A stretch of 64,000 nt of DNA, taken from assembly GCF_023101665.1 (NCBI RefSeq), contig NZ_CP082161.1, positions 1,984,001 through 2,048,000 on the forward strand, in the 5' to 3' direction. The position numbers were made by a program, and so were the translations under genes. Position 1 is the first letter of the stretch, and each line of letters starts with the position of its first letter. The notes under the pieces were generated by a model. It made no database searches. It was not told the DNA's origin and was given only the letters and a program-made list of their open reading frames with translations. Positions 54,717-63,840 of this stretch are shown here, one piece after another. This stretch comes from Bradyrhizobium sp. 195. Lineage in GTDB: Bacteria; Pseudomonadota; Alphaproteobacteria; Rhizobiales; Xanthobacteraceae.

Positions 54717-55391
54717 GTGACTCAGCATGTTCTGTTTATCGTCACCAATGCAGCTACCATCGGGCCGCACAATCGCAAGACCGGTTTCTTTTTTGCGGAG
54801 GTCGCTCATCCTTTCGCGGTGCTTGACGGGGCGGGGATCGCGGTGGAGTTCGCGTCCGTAGCGGGCGGATGGACACCCTATGATGCCTACGATGAAAAGG
54901 ACGAGGCCCAGAAGACGTTTTTCGGAAGCAAGGCTTTCCGTCGTCTCAATCGAAGCCGCAAGCTGTCGGAGGTCGATGCTGCGGACTATGACGCCATTCT
55001 GATTCCCGGCGGTCTCGGACCGATGGTAGATATCGCGCGCAATGCCGACGTGCAACGAGCCATTGTTCGTTCCTGGAGCACCGGAAAATTCGTGACCGCC
55101 GTCTGTCATGGCCCGTGCTCGCTGCTCGGAGTAGACCTTGGCGACGGCATTCCCTTCGTGCATGGCAAGAAGCTCACCTCGTTCTCGAAGAAGGAGGAAT
55201 ACGACTACGCTCGCGATGATGTTCCGTACGAGCTTGAGGATGCACTCCGGGCAGAAGGCGCGGAGTACTCGTCAACGGAAAACTGGCAGCCGAAGGTCGT
55301 TGTCGATGGCCGACTGATAACAGGCCAGAACCCGGCCTCCGCAGGCCCGATGGCGAAGGAACTCCTGGCCGCGCTCAGAAGACCTGCCTAG
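54717..55391 (+). CDS. DJ-1/PfpI family protein (type 1 glutamine amidotransferase-like)
   Basis: A 224-residue protein from the GTG at 54717 (GGAAGAGG eight bases upstream). The nucleophile-elbow cysteine is C130 in TAVCHGPCSLL, with YDAILIPGGLGPMVDIARNA before it and SFSKKEEYDY and GRLITGQNPASAGPMAKEL after it, as in Hsp31-like glyoxalase/chaperone proteins. It probably protects against dicarbonyl or stress damage; the exact activity is not fixed. The upstream frame extends to 54621, but lacks a ribosome site. Confidence 0.88.
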   Translation: MTQHVLFIVTNAATIGPHNRKTGFFFAEVAHPFAVLDGAGIAVEFASVAGGWTPYDAYDEKDEAQKTFFGSKAFRRLNRSRKLSEVDAADYDAILIPGGLGPMVDIARNADVQRAIVRSWSTGKFVTAVCHGPCSLLGVDLGDGIPFVHGKKLTSFSKKEEYDYARDDVPYELEDALRAEGAEYSSTENWQPKVVVDGRLITGQNPASAGPMAKELLAALRRPA

Positions 55392-55531
55392 GGGCACGTC
55401 CATATCATCACGTCGCCGGGCGAGAGTTCGGCGTTAACCATCGCTGACAGTTCCCGTCGGAGCGGCATCGCTTCGAAGTTTCTTAAATTTTGCTGGGTTA
55501 CCTCTTCAGGCATGAAGACCTGGGGAAAGAC

Positions 55532-56425
55532 ATGAGCAAGCGAGCCAAACGTCGAAAGACCGAGACGCTCGCAATCCCGATGGCCGCGCGAGTTGCAATT
55601 GGCGTCGTGGCCGTCGCCGTCGCGGGATATAGTTTGCTGTCGCCCCCGGCCGGCGTTCAGCCAGCGCGGAAGCCGTCCGCGCCCCAGGCCCAAGTCCAGG
55701 CTCAAGTCCAAGCCCAGGCATCGTCAACGCCGGTTTACGTGGCACCTCCGGCCCGTCCGTCAGCTCCGGCTGCAGCCCCAGCCCCGATTCCGGCCCCGGC
55801 AGCGGCGCTGGTCGAACCGCCGAAAGCCGCTGACGGTCCCGGCGCACTTGTCCGCCAGGTGGTCGACTATGCCAGTCACCAGACGCCGGGCACCGTGATC
55901 ATCGATACCGGACACACGTTCCTCTATTTCGTCCTGAATGACAGGCAGGCGATGCGCTACGGCATCGGTGTCGGCCGTGAAGGTTTTACATGGTCCGGCG
56001 AGCAGACCGTGGCCCGTAAAGCAGAATGGCCGGATTGGCATCCGCCCACGGAGATGATCGGGCGTCAGCCCTATCTGCCGCGGTTCATGGCAGGCGGTCC
56101 CGGCAACCCGCTCGGTGCCCGCGCGATGTATCTCGGCGAGACCGAATATCGCATTCACGGCACCAACAACCCCGATACGATCGGGAAGCGGGTTTCGTCT
56201 GGCTGTATCCGGCTGACCAATGACGACGTGACGGACCTCTATGAGCGGGTGAAAGTCGGAGCAAAAGTGATCGTGCTTCCGGCGACCGCTGCCCGCCGGC
56301 CGTTGCAGGCAGCGCCCGCCGATGCCGCTTTCCGATTGCCGGACCCGACGTCGGCATCGAAGCGGCCCTTGGCGGCCAACGCACAGATGCTGCCGTCTGG
56401 AGCGAAGATCGCAGAGGCGCGGTAA
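55532..56425 (+). CDS. L,D-transpeptidase (YkuD) family protein
   Basis: A 297-residue protein from the ATG at 55532 (GGGGA six bases upstream). A membrane anchor lies at about 18-38 (MAARVAIGVVAVAVAGYSLL), followed by a Pro/Ala/Gln-rich spacer (about 42-105) and a YkuD catalytic domain (about 120-260). The active-site motif is complete: H209 in RIHGTNNPDTIGK and C225 in SSGCIRL. It cross-links peptidoglycan peptides or attaches proteins to them in the periplasm. Transcribed alone. Confidence 0.92.
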   Translation: MSKRAKRRKTETLAIPMAARVAIGVVAVAVAGYSLLSPPAGVQPARKPSAPQAQVQAQVQAQASSTPVYVAPPARPSAPAAAPAPIPAPAAALVEPPKAADGPGALVRQVVDYASHQTPGTVIIDTGHTFLYFVLNDRQAMRYGIGVGREGFTWSGEQTVARKAEWPDWHPPTEMIGRQPYLPRFMAGGPGNPLGARAMYLGETEYRIHGTNNPDTIGKRVSSGCIRLTNDDVTDLYERVKVGAKVIVLPATAARRPLQAAPADAAFRLPDPTSASKRPLAANAQMLPSGAKIAEAR

Positions 56426-56429
56426 CTCA

Positions 56430-56455
56430 GTCGGTCCCTATCACTAGGGACAGAC
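56430..56455. promoter_or_regulatory. 26-base palindrome upstream of P450 gene, putative operator
   Basis: Arms GTCGGTCCCTA and TAGGGACAGAC pair at 10 of 11 positions around TCAC. It begins 5 bases after the L,D-transpeptidase stop and ends 59 bases before the P450 start. There is no T-tract, so an operator is as likely as a terminator. Confidence 0.45.
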
Positions 56456-56514
56456 GCCGGCCGCGGAGTTCGCTAGTCTGCTCTGGAGCATACGAGATCC
56501 CAGGGGAAACCGTC

Positions 56515-57678
56515 TTGAGTACCGCGCCGCGCATCGACATCGACCCGGCCGCATTCTGGGCCGACCCCTATCCGATGCTCGCAACGATGCGCAAGCAGGC
56601 GCCGATCGCCTTCGTGCCGCAGCTCGGCTCGACGCTGCTGACGAGCCGCGACGACATCTCGATCTCCGAGAAGCAGATCGACGTTTTCTCCTCGCACCAG
56701 CCCGCCGGCCTGATGAACCGGCTGATGGGCCACAACATGATGCGCAAGGACGGCGAGGCGCATCAGGTCGAACGCCGCGCCATGTTCCCGACGGTGTCGC
56801 CGAGGACGGTGAAGGCGCACTGGACCGCGCTGTTCCAGGCCCATGCCGACCGCATCCTTGACGCGATCGAGCCGGGGCGGATCGATTTCATGCGCGACTT
56901 CGCGCTGCCGTTCTCCGGCGAATGCCTGAAGTCGATCACCGGCCTCACCAATATCGGCTTTGGGGATATGGATGCGTGGTCGCAAGGCATGATCGAGGGC
57001 ATCGCCAACTATGCCGGCGATCCCGCCGTAGAGGGGCGTTGCCACGCGGCGACGTCAGGCATCGATGCCGCGATCGACGACATCCTGCCGGTGATGCGCA
57101 AGAACCCCGACCAGAGCATCCTCGGCGTGCTGCTCGCCTCGGGCATGGCGATGGAGAGCGTGCGCGCGAATGTAAAACTCGCGATCTCCGGCGGTCAGAA
57201 CGAGCCGCGCAAGGCGATTGCCGGCACGGTGTGGGCGCTGCTGACCCATCCCGAGCAGCTCGATCTCGTGCGCAAGGGCGAGGTGACCTGGCTCGATGCG
57301 TTCGAGGAATACGCCCGCTGGATCTCGCCGATCGGCATGTCGCCGCGCCGGATCGCAAAGTCGTGGACGATCCGCGACGTGTCGTTCGAGCTTGATGAGC
57401 GCGTGTTCCTGATGTTCGGCTCGGCCAATCGCGACGAGAAGCATTTTGACCGCGCCGATCAGTTCGACGTGCGGCGTGATACGACGAAGAGCGTCGCGTT
57501 CGGCGCGGGCCCGCATTTCTGCGCCGGCGCGTGGGCCTCCCGCGCCATGATCGCGGACGTCGCACTGCCGACCGTGTTCGCCCGCGCCAGGCAGCTTGCC
57601 TTGGCCGATGACGAGGAGGTGCGGATCGGCGGCTGGGCGTTCCGCGGGCTGCAGAATTTGCCGGTGCGGTGGCATTAG
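56515..57678 (+). CDS. Cytochrome P450 with atypical I-helix
   Basis: A 387-residue soluble P450 starting at TTG 56515 (AGGGGA eight bases upstream). The haem-thiolate cysteine is C336 in FGAGPHFCAGAW, and ExxR lies in EEYARW. The I-helix near residues 223-235 reads ISGGQNEPRKAIA, lacking the usual acid-threonine pair (A/G-G-x-D/E-T). This suggests an atypical oxygen-activation route or a different chemistry. No ferredoxin or reductase gene is adjacent. The substrate is unknown. Confidence 0.9.
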   Translation: MSTAPRIDIDPAAFWADPYPMLATMRKQAPIAFVPQLGSTLLTSRDDISISEKQIDVFSSHQPAGLMNRLMGHNMMRKDGEAHQVERRAMFPTVSPRTVKAHWTALFQAHADRILDAIEPGRIDFMRDFALPFSGECLKSITGLTNIGFGDMDAWSQGMIEGIANYAGDPAVEGRCHAATSGIDAAIDDILPVMRKNPDQSILGVLLASGMAMESVRANVKLAISGGQNEPRKAIAGTVWALLTHPEQLDLVRKGEVTWLDAFEEYARWISPIGMSPRRIAKSWTIRDVSFELDERVFLMFGSANRDEKHFDRADQFDVRRDTTKSVAFGAGPHFCAGAWASRAMIADVALPTVFARARQLALADDEEVRIGGWAFRGLQNLPVRWH

Positions 57679-58021
57679 GCGGGACGCGCACACGCGCCAC
57701 AAGGACGGTGTCATCGCCCGCGAAAAGCGCGATCCAGTACGCCGCGGCAGTCGTGTGAGCCGTGGACGTCTCTGGACTACTGGATTCCCCGCTTTCGCGG
57801 GGAATGACGGCAAAGGCGAGGGCAGGAGTGCGGCGCTCACATTCACGTGCGAAAAGAATCGCTCTGCATCGTCGTCGCCGCTTGAAAGATTAATCATGCG
57901 CACGGCCGCGCGCGCAGTGCTCGCATCGCTATTTTCCCGGACGTCTCGACACCTCCAGTAACCCGCATCATCATCCTCCACACGCGAATGAATGACGGCC
58001 GCACGCGGCCGGGAGTGTGGA
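57679..58021. other. 343-base gene-free region between P450 and sulfonate operon
   Basis: No supported gene. It holds the palindromic repeat 57710-57808 and, further right, the promoter region of the sulfonate operon, in which I see no confident motif. Confidence 0.5.
57710..57808. repeat. Palindromic repeat after P450 gene
   Basis: Arms GTCATCGCCCGCGAAAAGCG and CGCTTTCGCGGGGAATGAC with inner GATCCAGTA / TACTGGATT pair imperfectly over about 30 bases. It probably acts as a terminator for the P450 gene. Confidence 0.75.
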
Positions 58022-58972
58022 ATGCAGCGTCGTGACTTCTTGAGACTCTCTTTTGGAACTGCAGCCGCGGCTGCATTCGCTTCGCGCGCCAATGCGCAGA
58101 ACGCGGTGAAGGAAATTCGTATCGGCTATCAGAAGACCGGCGTGCTGGTGATCGCGCGTCAGCAAGCTTCACTGGAAAAACATTTCACACCGCAAGGCAT
58201 CGACGTGAAATGGGTCGAGTTCTCCTCGGGCCCGCCGATGATGGAAGCGATGAATGTCGGTAGCGTCGATTTCGGCGCGGTCGGCGATTCCCCGCCGGTG
58301 TTCGCCCAGGCCGCGGGCGCGGCCATCGTCTATGCCGCCGGCCAGCCCATCACCAACGGCCAGGGCATTCTGGTGCCGAAGGACTCCCCGATCCGCACCG
58401 TCGCCGATCTGAGGGGCAAGCGCATCGGCTTCACCAAGGGCTCCAGCGCGCACAACATCGTGGTGCAGACCCTGGAGAAGGCGGGTCTCACCTATGCCGA
58501 CATCACGCCGGTCTATCTGACGCCGCCGGATGCCGGTCCCGCCTTCGCCAACGGCAGCATCGAGGCCTGGGCGATCTGGGATCCGTATTTCGCGATCGGC
58601 GAGGCCAAGCAGAACGGCCGCATCCTGATCAATTCGCGCGAGGTCACCAAGACCAATTCCTTCTACATCGCCAATCGCGACTTCGCGAAAAACAACGGTG
58701 CCATATTGCAACAGATCGTCGATGTGACGACGGCGGCGGGCAAATGGGCCGAACAGCATCGCGACGAGGTCGCCAAATCGCTCGCCGCGATCACCGGCGT
58801 CCCGCTGGACATCCAGACCGTCGCCGCCAACCGCGCGAACTTCGTGGTCGGCCCCGTCACCGACGACATCGTCGTGACCCAGCAGGGCGTTGCCGACCGC
58901 TTCCACAAGCTCGGCCTGATCCCGAAGCCGATTCAGATCCGCGACATCGTCTGGCGCAACCCGGCAGCCTGA
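58022..58972 (+). CDS. Tat-exported sulfonate-type ABC substrate-binding protein
   Basis: A 316-residue SsuA-family binding protein from the ATG at 58022. The signal is a clear twin-arginine one, MQRRDFLRLSFGTAAAAAF. The SsuA core includes IRIGYQKTGVLVIARQQASL, KWVEFSSGPPMMEAMNVGSV, DFGAVGDSPPVFAQAAGAA and SIEAWAIWDPYFAIGEAKQN. It should bind aliphatic sulfonates or related sulfur compounds. It is the first of two paralogous binding proteins in the operon; the next is Sec-exported. Confidence 0.92.
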   Translation: MQRRDFLRLSFGTAAAAAFASRANAQNAVKEIRIGYQKTGVLVIARQQASLEKHFTPQGIDVKWVEFSSGPPMMEAMNVGSVDFGAVGDSPPVFAQAAGAAIVYAAGQPITNGQGILVPKDSPIRTVADLRGKRIGFTKGSSAHNIVVQTLEKAGLTYADITPVYLTPPDAGPAFANGSIEAWAIWDPYFAIGEAKQNGRILINSREVTKTNSFYIANRDFAKNNGAILQQIVDVTTAAGKWAEQHRDEVAKSLAAITGVPLDIQTVAANRANFVVGPVTDDIVVTQQGVADRFHKLGLIPKPIQIRDIVWRNPAA

Positions 58973-59010
58973 CCGTGCCGACCACTCTTCCCATCCACGA
59001 GGGTTTGAAC

Positions 59011-59964
59011 ATGAGGCGTATCATTCAGCGTCTGATCGCAGCCATCGTGCTGTCGATCGGCATCGTCGCCGCCGCCGTCGGCACGTCCTACGGACAGGAC
59101 AAGGTGGTCCGCATCGGCTACCAGAAATACGGCAAGCTGGTGCTGCTCAAAAGCAAGGGCACGCTGGAGCCGAAGCTCGCCGCTGACGGCTACCAGGTGG
59201 TGTGGACCGAATTCCCGTCAGGTCCGCCGTTGCTCGAGGCGCTCAATGTCGGCGCCATCGATTTCGGCAACACCGGCGAAGCCCCGCCGATCTTCGCGCA
59301 GGCCGCCGGTGCGCCGATTCAGTATGTCGCCTATGAGCCGCCGGCCCCGAAGGGCGAGGCCATCCTGGTGGCGAAGGACAGCCCGCTGACATCGGTCGCG
59401 GACCTCAAGGGCAAGAAGGTTGCGCTCAATAAGGGCTCCAACGTCCACTACCTCCTGGTCAAGGCGCTGGAGAAGGCCGGCGTGAAGTATTCGGAAGTCG
59501 AGCCGGTGTTCCTGGCGCCCGCCGATGCCCGCGCCGCCTTCGAGCGCGGCGCGGTCGATGCCTGGGTGATCTGGGATCCGTTCCAGGCCGCGGCGGAGGC
59601 CGCCACCGCCGCGCGCACGCTCACTGATGGCACCGGCATCGTCGCCAACTACCAGTTCTACTTCTCGTCGAAGAAATTCCTCGACGCCAATCCGAAGATT
59701 GTCGACGCCGTGCTCGCCGAGCTGAGCACGGTCGACGATTGGGCCAAGGGCGACATCCATGCGGTGGCTGAGCAACTTGCCCCTGCCATCGGCTTGTCCG
59801 TCCCGGTCGTCGAGGTGGCGTTGAAGCGGCAGGCCTACGGCATCAAGCCGATCACCGATGCCGTCATCGCCGACCAGCAGCAAGTTGCCGACGCGTTTTT
59901 CGCGCTGGGCCTCATTCCCAAATCCATCAAGATCTCCGACGTCGCTCGGAAACCAGGATCGTGA
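59011..59964 (+). CDS. ssuA: Sec-exported sulfonate ABC substrate-binding protein SsuA
   Basis: A 317-residue SsuA protein from the ATG at 59011 (GAGGG upstream) with a Sec signal (about 1-29, [20 protein letters not shown]...). The core matches the previous gene block by block: [59 protein letters not shown] and [20 protein letters not shown]. It probably delivers alkanesulfonates to SsuC/SsuB. Its stop overlaps the ssuD start (GTGA). Confidence 0.93.
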   Translation: MRRIIQRLIAAIVLSIGIVAAAVGTSYGQDKVVRIGYQKYGKLVLLKSKGTLEPKLAADGYQVVWTEFPSGPPLLEALNVGAIDFGNTGEAPPIFAQAAGAPIQYVAYEPPAPKGEAILVAKDSPLTSVADLKGKKVALNKGSNVHYLLVKALEKAGVKYSEVEPVFLAPADARAAFERGAVDAWVIWDPFQAAAEAATAARTLTDGTGIVANYQFYFSSKKFLDANPKIVDAVLAELSTVDDWAKGDIHAVAEQLAPAIGLSVPVVEVALKRQAYGIKPITDAVIADQQQVADAFFALGLIPKSIKISDVARKPGS

Positions 59965-61139
59965 GCAAGACCATGAGCAAGCAACCCAACGCCAACATCC
60001 TCTGGTTCCTGCCGACCCACGGCGACGGCCGCTATCTCGGCACCGGCATCGGCGGCCGCGAGGTCAACTTCAACTATCTGCGGCAGATCGCACAGGCCGC
60101 CGACCAGCTCGGCTATTTCGGCGTGCTGCTGCCGACCGGACGCTCTTGCGAGGATTCCTGGATCGTCGCCTCTTCAGTCGCGCCGTTCACCGAGCGGCTG
60201 CGCTATCTCGTGGCGGTCCGCCCCGGCCTGCAATCGCCGAGCGTTGCGGCGCGCATGACGGCGACGCTCGACCGCATCACTAACGGTCGACTCCTCGTCA
60301 ACGTCGTCACCGGCGGCGATCCCGTCGAGAACAAGGGCGACGGCATCTTCCTGTCCCATGACGAACGCTATGAAGTCACCCGCGAGTTCCTGGGCGTCTA
60401 TAGTGACCTGCTCGCCGGCAAGGCCGTCAATGTCGAGGGCAAGCACATCCATGTCGAGGGCGGCAAGCTCTTGTTCCCGCCGGTGCAGGCGCCGCGGCCG
60501 CCGCTCTATTTCGGTGGCTCCTCCGATGCCGGCATCGACGTCGCCGTCGACACCGTCGACAAATATCTCACCTGGGGCGAGCCGCCGGCGCTGGTCGCCG
60601 AGAAGATCGCGAAGGTGAGGGAGGCAGCCAGCCGGCGCGGCAGAAAACTCTCCTTCGGCATTCGGCTTCACGTGATCGTTCGCGAGACCAATGACGCGGC
60701 CTGGCGCGCGGCGAACGAGCTGATCAAGCATGTCAGCGACGAGACCATTGCGCTGGCGCAGAAGAACTTTGCCCGCATGGATTCCGTCGGCCAGCAGCGC
60801 ATGGCGCAGCTCCACGGCGGCCAGCGCGACAAGCTCGAGATCGCCCCGAACCTGTGGGCCGGTGTCGGCCTCGTGCGCGGCGGTGCCGGCACCGCGCTGG
60901 TTGGCGATGCCGAGACCGTCGCGGCCCGCATCAGGGAGTATCAGGAGATCGGCATCGATACCTTCATCATGTCGGGCTATCCGCATCTGGAGGAGGCCTA
61001 TCGCTTCGCCGAGCTGGTCTTCCCGCTGCTCGCGCTGGAGCAGCCGAGCAACGTGACCAGGCTGCATTTCAACGGTGGTCCTTTCGGCGAGACGGTCGGC
61101 AGCGACTTTCGTCCGCAGCATCGGGTGTCGCAGTCATGA
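59961..61139 (+). CDS. ssuD: FMNH2-dependent alkanesulfonate monooxygenase SsuD
   Basis: The 392-residue LLM-fold enzyme (from GTG 59961; ATG 59973 is an alternative) splits alkanesulfonates into aldehyde and sulfite using reduced flavin. It begins [20 protein letters not shown], as in SsuD, and shows [60 protein letters not shown] and [20 protein letters not shown]. It needs the flavin reductase encoded at the end of the operon. Its stop overlaps the ssuC start. Confidence 0.95.
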   Translation: MSKTMSKQPNANILWFLPTHGDGRYLGTGIGGREVNFNYLRQIAQAADQLGYFGVLLPTGRSCEDSWIVASSVAPFTERLRYLVAVRPGLQSPSVAARMTATLDRITNGRLLVNVVTGGDPVENKGDGIFLSHDERYEVTREFLGVYSDLLAGKAVNVEGKHIHVEGGKLLFPPVQAPRPPLYFGGSSDAGIDVAVDTVDKYLTWGEPPALVAEKIAKVREAASRRGRKLSFGIRLHVIVRETNDAAWRAANELIKHVSDETIALAQKNFARMDSVGQQRMAQLHGGQRDKLEIAPNLWAGVGLVRGGAGTALVGDAETVAARIREYQEIGIDTFIMSGYPHLEEAYRFAELVFPLLALEQPSNVTRLHFNGGPFGETVGSDFRPQHRVSQS

Positions 61140-61942
61140 GCCTGATCGACAGCGTTTCACTTCCGCGCAGCTTTCGTCTGCCGCGGGTCGACGGCCTGAT
61201 CCAGTGGATCGTGCCGCTCGCCATCATCGCGATCTGGCAGGTCGCGAGCGTCACCGGCTTCGTGCCGACCCGTGTGCTGCCGGCGCCGAGCGACGTCCTG
61301 CTCTCAGGTTGGAAGCTGCTGCTCTCCGGTGAGCTCGTTCGCAACATCTGGGTCTCGTTCTGGCGCGCCTCGATCGGCTTTCTGATCGGCGGCAGTATCG
61401 GCTTCGCGTTCGGCCTCGCCAACGGCCTGTCGCAGCTCTCGGCAAAACTCACCGACACTACCTTGCAGATGGTGCGCAACGTGCCGCATCTCGCTCTGAT
61501 CCCGCTCGTCATCCTCTGGTTCGGCATCGACGAGAGCGCAAAACTGTTCCTGGTGGCGCTCGGGGTGTTTTTCCCGATCTACCTCAACACGCTGCACGGC
61601 ATCCGCACCGTCGATCCGCAGCTGATCGAGATGGGCCGCATCTACGGCATGACCGATGGCGAGCTGTTCCGCCGGGTGATCTTCCCGGGCGCGCTGCCCT
61701 CGATCTTCGTCGGCATCCGCTTCGCGCTCGGCATCATGTGGTTGACCCTGATCGTTGCGGAGACGATCGCGGCATCCTCAGGCCTCGGCTACATGGCGAT
61801 GCAGGCGCGCGAGTTCATGCTGATCGACGTCGTCGTGCTCTCGATCCTGATCTACGCCCTGCTCGGCAAGCTCGCCGACAGCGCCTCCCGCGTGCTGGAG
61901 CGCCTGACGCTCTCCTGGCACCCCGCCTATTGGAAACGTTGA
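61136..61942 (+). CDS. ssuC: Sulfonate ABC transporter permease SsuC
   Basis: The 268-residue permease has six membrane helices and the EAA-type loop near residues 160-185 ([20 protein letters not shown]). The start overlaps the ssuD stop as ATGA. It pairs with SsuB for uptake of sulfonates delivered by the SsuA proteins. [20 protein letters not shown] at the N-terminus is typical of SsuC/TauC. Confidence 0.94.
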   Translation: MSLIDSVSLPRSFRLPRVDGLIQWIVPLAIIAIWQVASVTGFVPTRVLPAPSDVLLSGWKLLLSGELVRNIWVSFWRASIGFLIGGSIGFAFGLANGLSQLSAKLTDTTLQMVRNVPHLALIPLVILWFGIDESAKLFLVALGVFFPIYLNTLHGIRTVDPQLIEMGRIYGMTDGELFRRVIFPGALPSIFVGIRFALGIMWLTLIVAETIAASSGLGYMAMQAREFMLIDVVVLSILIYALLGKLADSASRVLERLTLSWHPAYWKR

Positions 61943-61962
61943 ACAGAAATACCGGGAATCAC

Positions 61963-62799
61963 ATGCAGACAGCCGTTCGTAGCTCCCTTCCGGAAACCGA
62001 CTTTGCCAGCCGCGCCAATTTCGCGCCGCATGCCCGTGTGGTGCGCGAGGAGCGGCCGCAGCAAGCTAGCGGCTTGCCGCTCAACATCCGTGGCTTGCGC
62101 AAATCCTTCGGCGACAACGAGGTGCTGCGCGGCATCGACCTGCACATTCCCGCCGGCCAGTTCGTCGCCATCGTCGGCAAGAGCGGTTGCGGCAAGAGCA
62201 CGCTGCTGCGCCTCATCGCCGGTCTGGACAAGATCGACGCCGGCAGCATCAGCTTTGGCCAGGATATCCAGCCCGAGGACATCCGCGTGATGTTTCAGGA
62301 GCCGCGGCTCCTGCCCTGGGCGCGCGTGCTCGCCAATGTCGAGGTTGGCCTCGGCCGCGATCGTTCTTCCAACGATGCGCATGCGCGGGCCGAGAAGGCG
62401 CTGACCGAGGTGGGACTTGCCGACAAGCGCGACCAGTGGCCGTCGGTGCTGTCGGGTGGCCAGAAGCAGCGCGTCGCGCTCGGCCGTGCGCTGGTCTCCC
62501 GCCCGCGCGTGCTCGCCTTCGACGAGCCGCTCGGCGCGCTGGACGCTCTGACCAGGATCTCGATGCAGCGGCTGCTGGAGCGCGTCTGGCGCGACCAGGG
62601 CTTTACCGCGATCCTCGTCACCCACGACGTCTCCGAGGCGGTCGCGCTGGCGGATCGCGTGCTCGTGATCGAGGAGGGCCGCATCGCCCACGACGTCACG
62701 GTTAACGCAGGCAGGCCGCGTCAGCGCGGTTCGGCCGAGCTTGCCGGCCTCGAAGGCTCGATCCTGAGCCACCTGTTGTCGGCGGACGATCGTACCTAA
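61963..62799 (+). CDS. ssuB: Sulfonate ABC transporter ATP-binding protein SsuB
   Basis: A 278-residue ATPase. A polar N-terminal extension of about 38 residues precedes the ABC domain. Walker A is GKSGCGKST, the signature is [15 protein letters not shown], Walker B is [13 protein letters not shown], and [15 protein letters not shown] holds the switch histidine. It powers SsuC. It lies 20 bases after ssuC and 33 before the flavin reductase gene. Confidence 0.94.
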   Translation: MQTAVRSSLPETDFASRANFAPHARVVREERPQQASGLPLNIRGLRKSFGDNEVLRGIDLHIPAGQFVAIVGKSGCGKSTLLRLIAGLDKIDAGSISFGQDIQPEDIRVMFQEPRLLPWARVLANVEVGLGRDRSSNDAHARAEKALTEVGLADKRDQWPSVLSGGQKQRVALGRALVSRPRVLAFDEPLGALDALTRISMQRLLERVWRDQGFTAILVTHDVSEAVALADRVLVIEEGRIAHDVTVNAGRPRQRGSAELAGLEGSILSHLLSADDRT

Positions 62800-62832
62800 A
62801 TACAGGGAACCCCGTTCTGGGGGAGCAATGCC

Positions 62833-63414
62833 ATGAATGTAGTGCCCCGCGATCTCATGACTGAAATCCCCGTCTCGTCCGCCGATTTCCGCGGCGCCAT
62901 GCGCCATCTCACCGGCGGCGTCAGCGTCATCACCGCCGGGCGGGGCAAGGACATCACCGGCATGACGGTGACCTCGGTGACCTCGCTGTCGGTCGAGCCA
63001 CCGACGCTGCTGGTCAGCATCAACCGCGATGCCTCCTCCTTTCCGCTGATCCGGCGCCACGGCGCCTTCGGCGTGAACATCCTCAATGCCGACCAGCTCG
63101 ACGTCGCCGAGCGCTTTTCCGGCAAGGGCGGGCTGAAGGGCGCTGATCGCTTCGCCGGGGCCAAATGGGTAACGGCGGTCTCGGGCGTTCCGCTCCTGGT
63201 CGGCGCGCTGTCGGCCTTCGATTGCGAGGTCGAGGAGATCGTCGAGCGCCACTCGCACGGCATCGTCATCGGCCGTGTCAGAGACATCAAGAGCTCGACC
63301 CGCACCGCTGCGCTGGCCTATTGGCACGGCCAGTATGTCGCGGTCGACCAGGACGAGGACGCGGTCAGGCTTGCCGATGTCAGCCTTCCCGCGCGCGGCC
63401 GGCGCGGCGTTTGA
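62833..63414 (+). CDS. Flavin reductase, likely partner of SsuD
   Basis: A 193-residue flavin reductase-like protein (PF01613 type): FRGAMRHLTGGVSVITAGRG, ITGMTVTSVTSLSVEPPTLL, VSINRDASSFPLIRRHGAFG and NILNADQLDVAERFSGKGG. It reduces FMN with NAD(P)H. No SsuE (flavodoxin-like) gene is present, so this protein most likely provides FMNH2 to SsuD; this is an inference from operon position. Last gene of the run. Confidence 0.9.
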   Translation: MNVVPRDLMTEIPVSSADFRGAMRHLTGGVSVITAGRGKDITGMTVTSVTSLSVEPPTLLVSINRDASSFPLIRRHGAFGVNILNADQLDVAERFSGKGGLKGADRFAGAKWVTAVSGVPLLVGALSAFDCEVEEIVERHSHGIVIGRVRDIKSSTRTAALAYWHGQYVAVDQDEDAVRLADVSLPARGRRGV

Positions 63415-63511
63415 TCGCCGCCCGACGGGGCCGTGCAGGCTGGTCTTTTCCCCGTCATCGCTCTAGAAGCGCCTAAAGCCTTCCCGTTTCGGGCGGCCAT
63501 GGAGCGGATCG

Positions 63512-63670
63512 ATGAAGCGCATCGCGACCTTCGCCTTCTACGCCGTCGGCGCGCTCGCGATCGCCTATCTCGCGCTTTACGCCTACGCGATGTTCTCAGG
63601 CCAGCCCGTGATCATTCCCGGCGACCCGATCCACATCTTCCGCAAGCCGGATGCACCGAGTTATTCGTAG
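63512..63670 (+). CDS. Very small membrane protein
   Basis: A 52-residue frame from the ATG at 63512, with GGAG seven bases upstream. It has one hydrophobic helix (FAFYAVGALAIAYLALYAYA) and a polar end with VIIPGDPIHIFRKPDAP. Codon use matches the surrounding genes. I do not recognise a family. It is downstream of the flavin reductase gene and may be independent of it. Confidence 0.6.
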   Translation: MKRIATFAFYAVGALAIAYLALYAYAMFSGQPVIIPGDPIHIFRKPDAPSYS

Positions 63671-63685
63671 ACCTCGGGAAGTCTG

Positions 63686-63716
63686 GTAGGGTGGGCAAAG
63701 CGAAGCGTGCCCACGA
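63686..63716. repeat. Short GTAGGGTGGGCAAAG repeat
   Basis: GTAGGGTGGGCAAAGCG pairs with CGTGCCCAC in a short imperfect hairpin just after the 52-residue gene. The same core occurs at 32157 and 46050. Confidence 0.65.
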
Positions 63717-63738
63717 CCTCCATCCAACATGCAGCTTT

Positions 63739-63832
63739 CGTAGGGTGGGTTAGCCGAAGGCGTAACCCACCATGTGTCAGCGAGTGCCGGACGAAATTGG
63801 TGGATTACGCCTTCGGCTAATCCACCCTACGG
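63739..63832. repeat. Long palindrome (GTAGGGTGGGTTAGCCGAAG family)
   Basis: Arms GTAGGGTGGGTTAGCCGAAG and CTTCGGCTAATCCACCCTAC pair with one mismatch, enclosing GGCGTAACCCACCA and TTGGTGGATTACGCC as a second pairing. It ends 9 bases before the M20 peptidase stop and may terminate that gene. Confidence 0.85.
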
Positions 63833-63840
63833 CACCTCGC

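Noticed and set aside
56434..56451. Resemblance of TCCCTATCACTAGGGA to a tet operator
   Set aside because: Only the left half is similar; the arms and spacing differ, and there is no tetR/tetA nearby.
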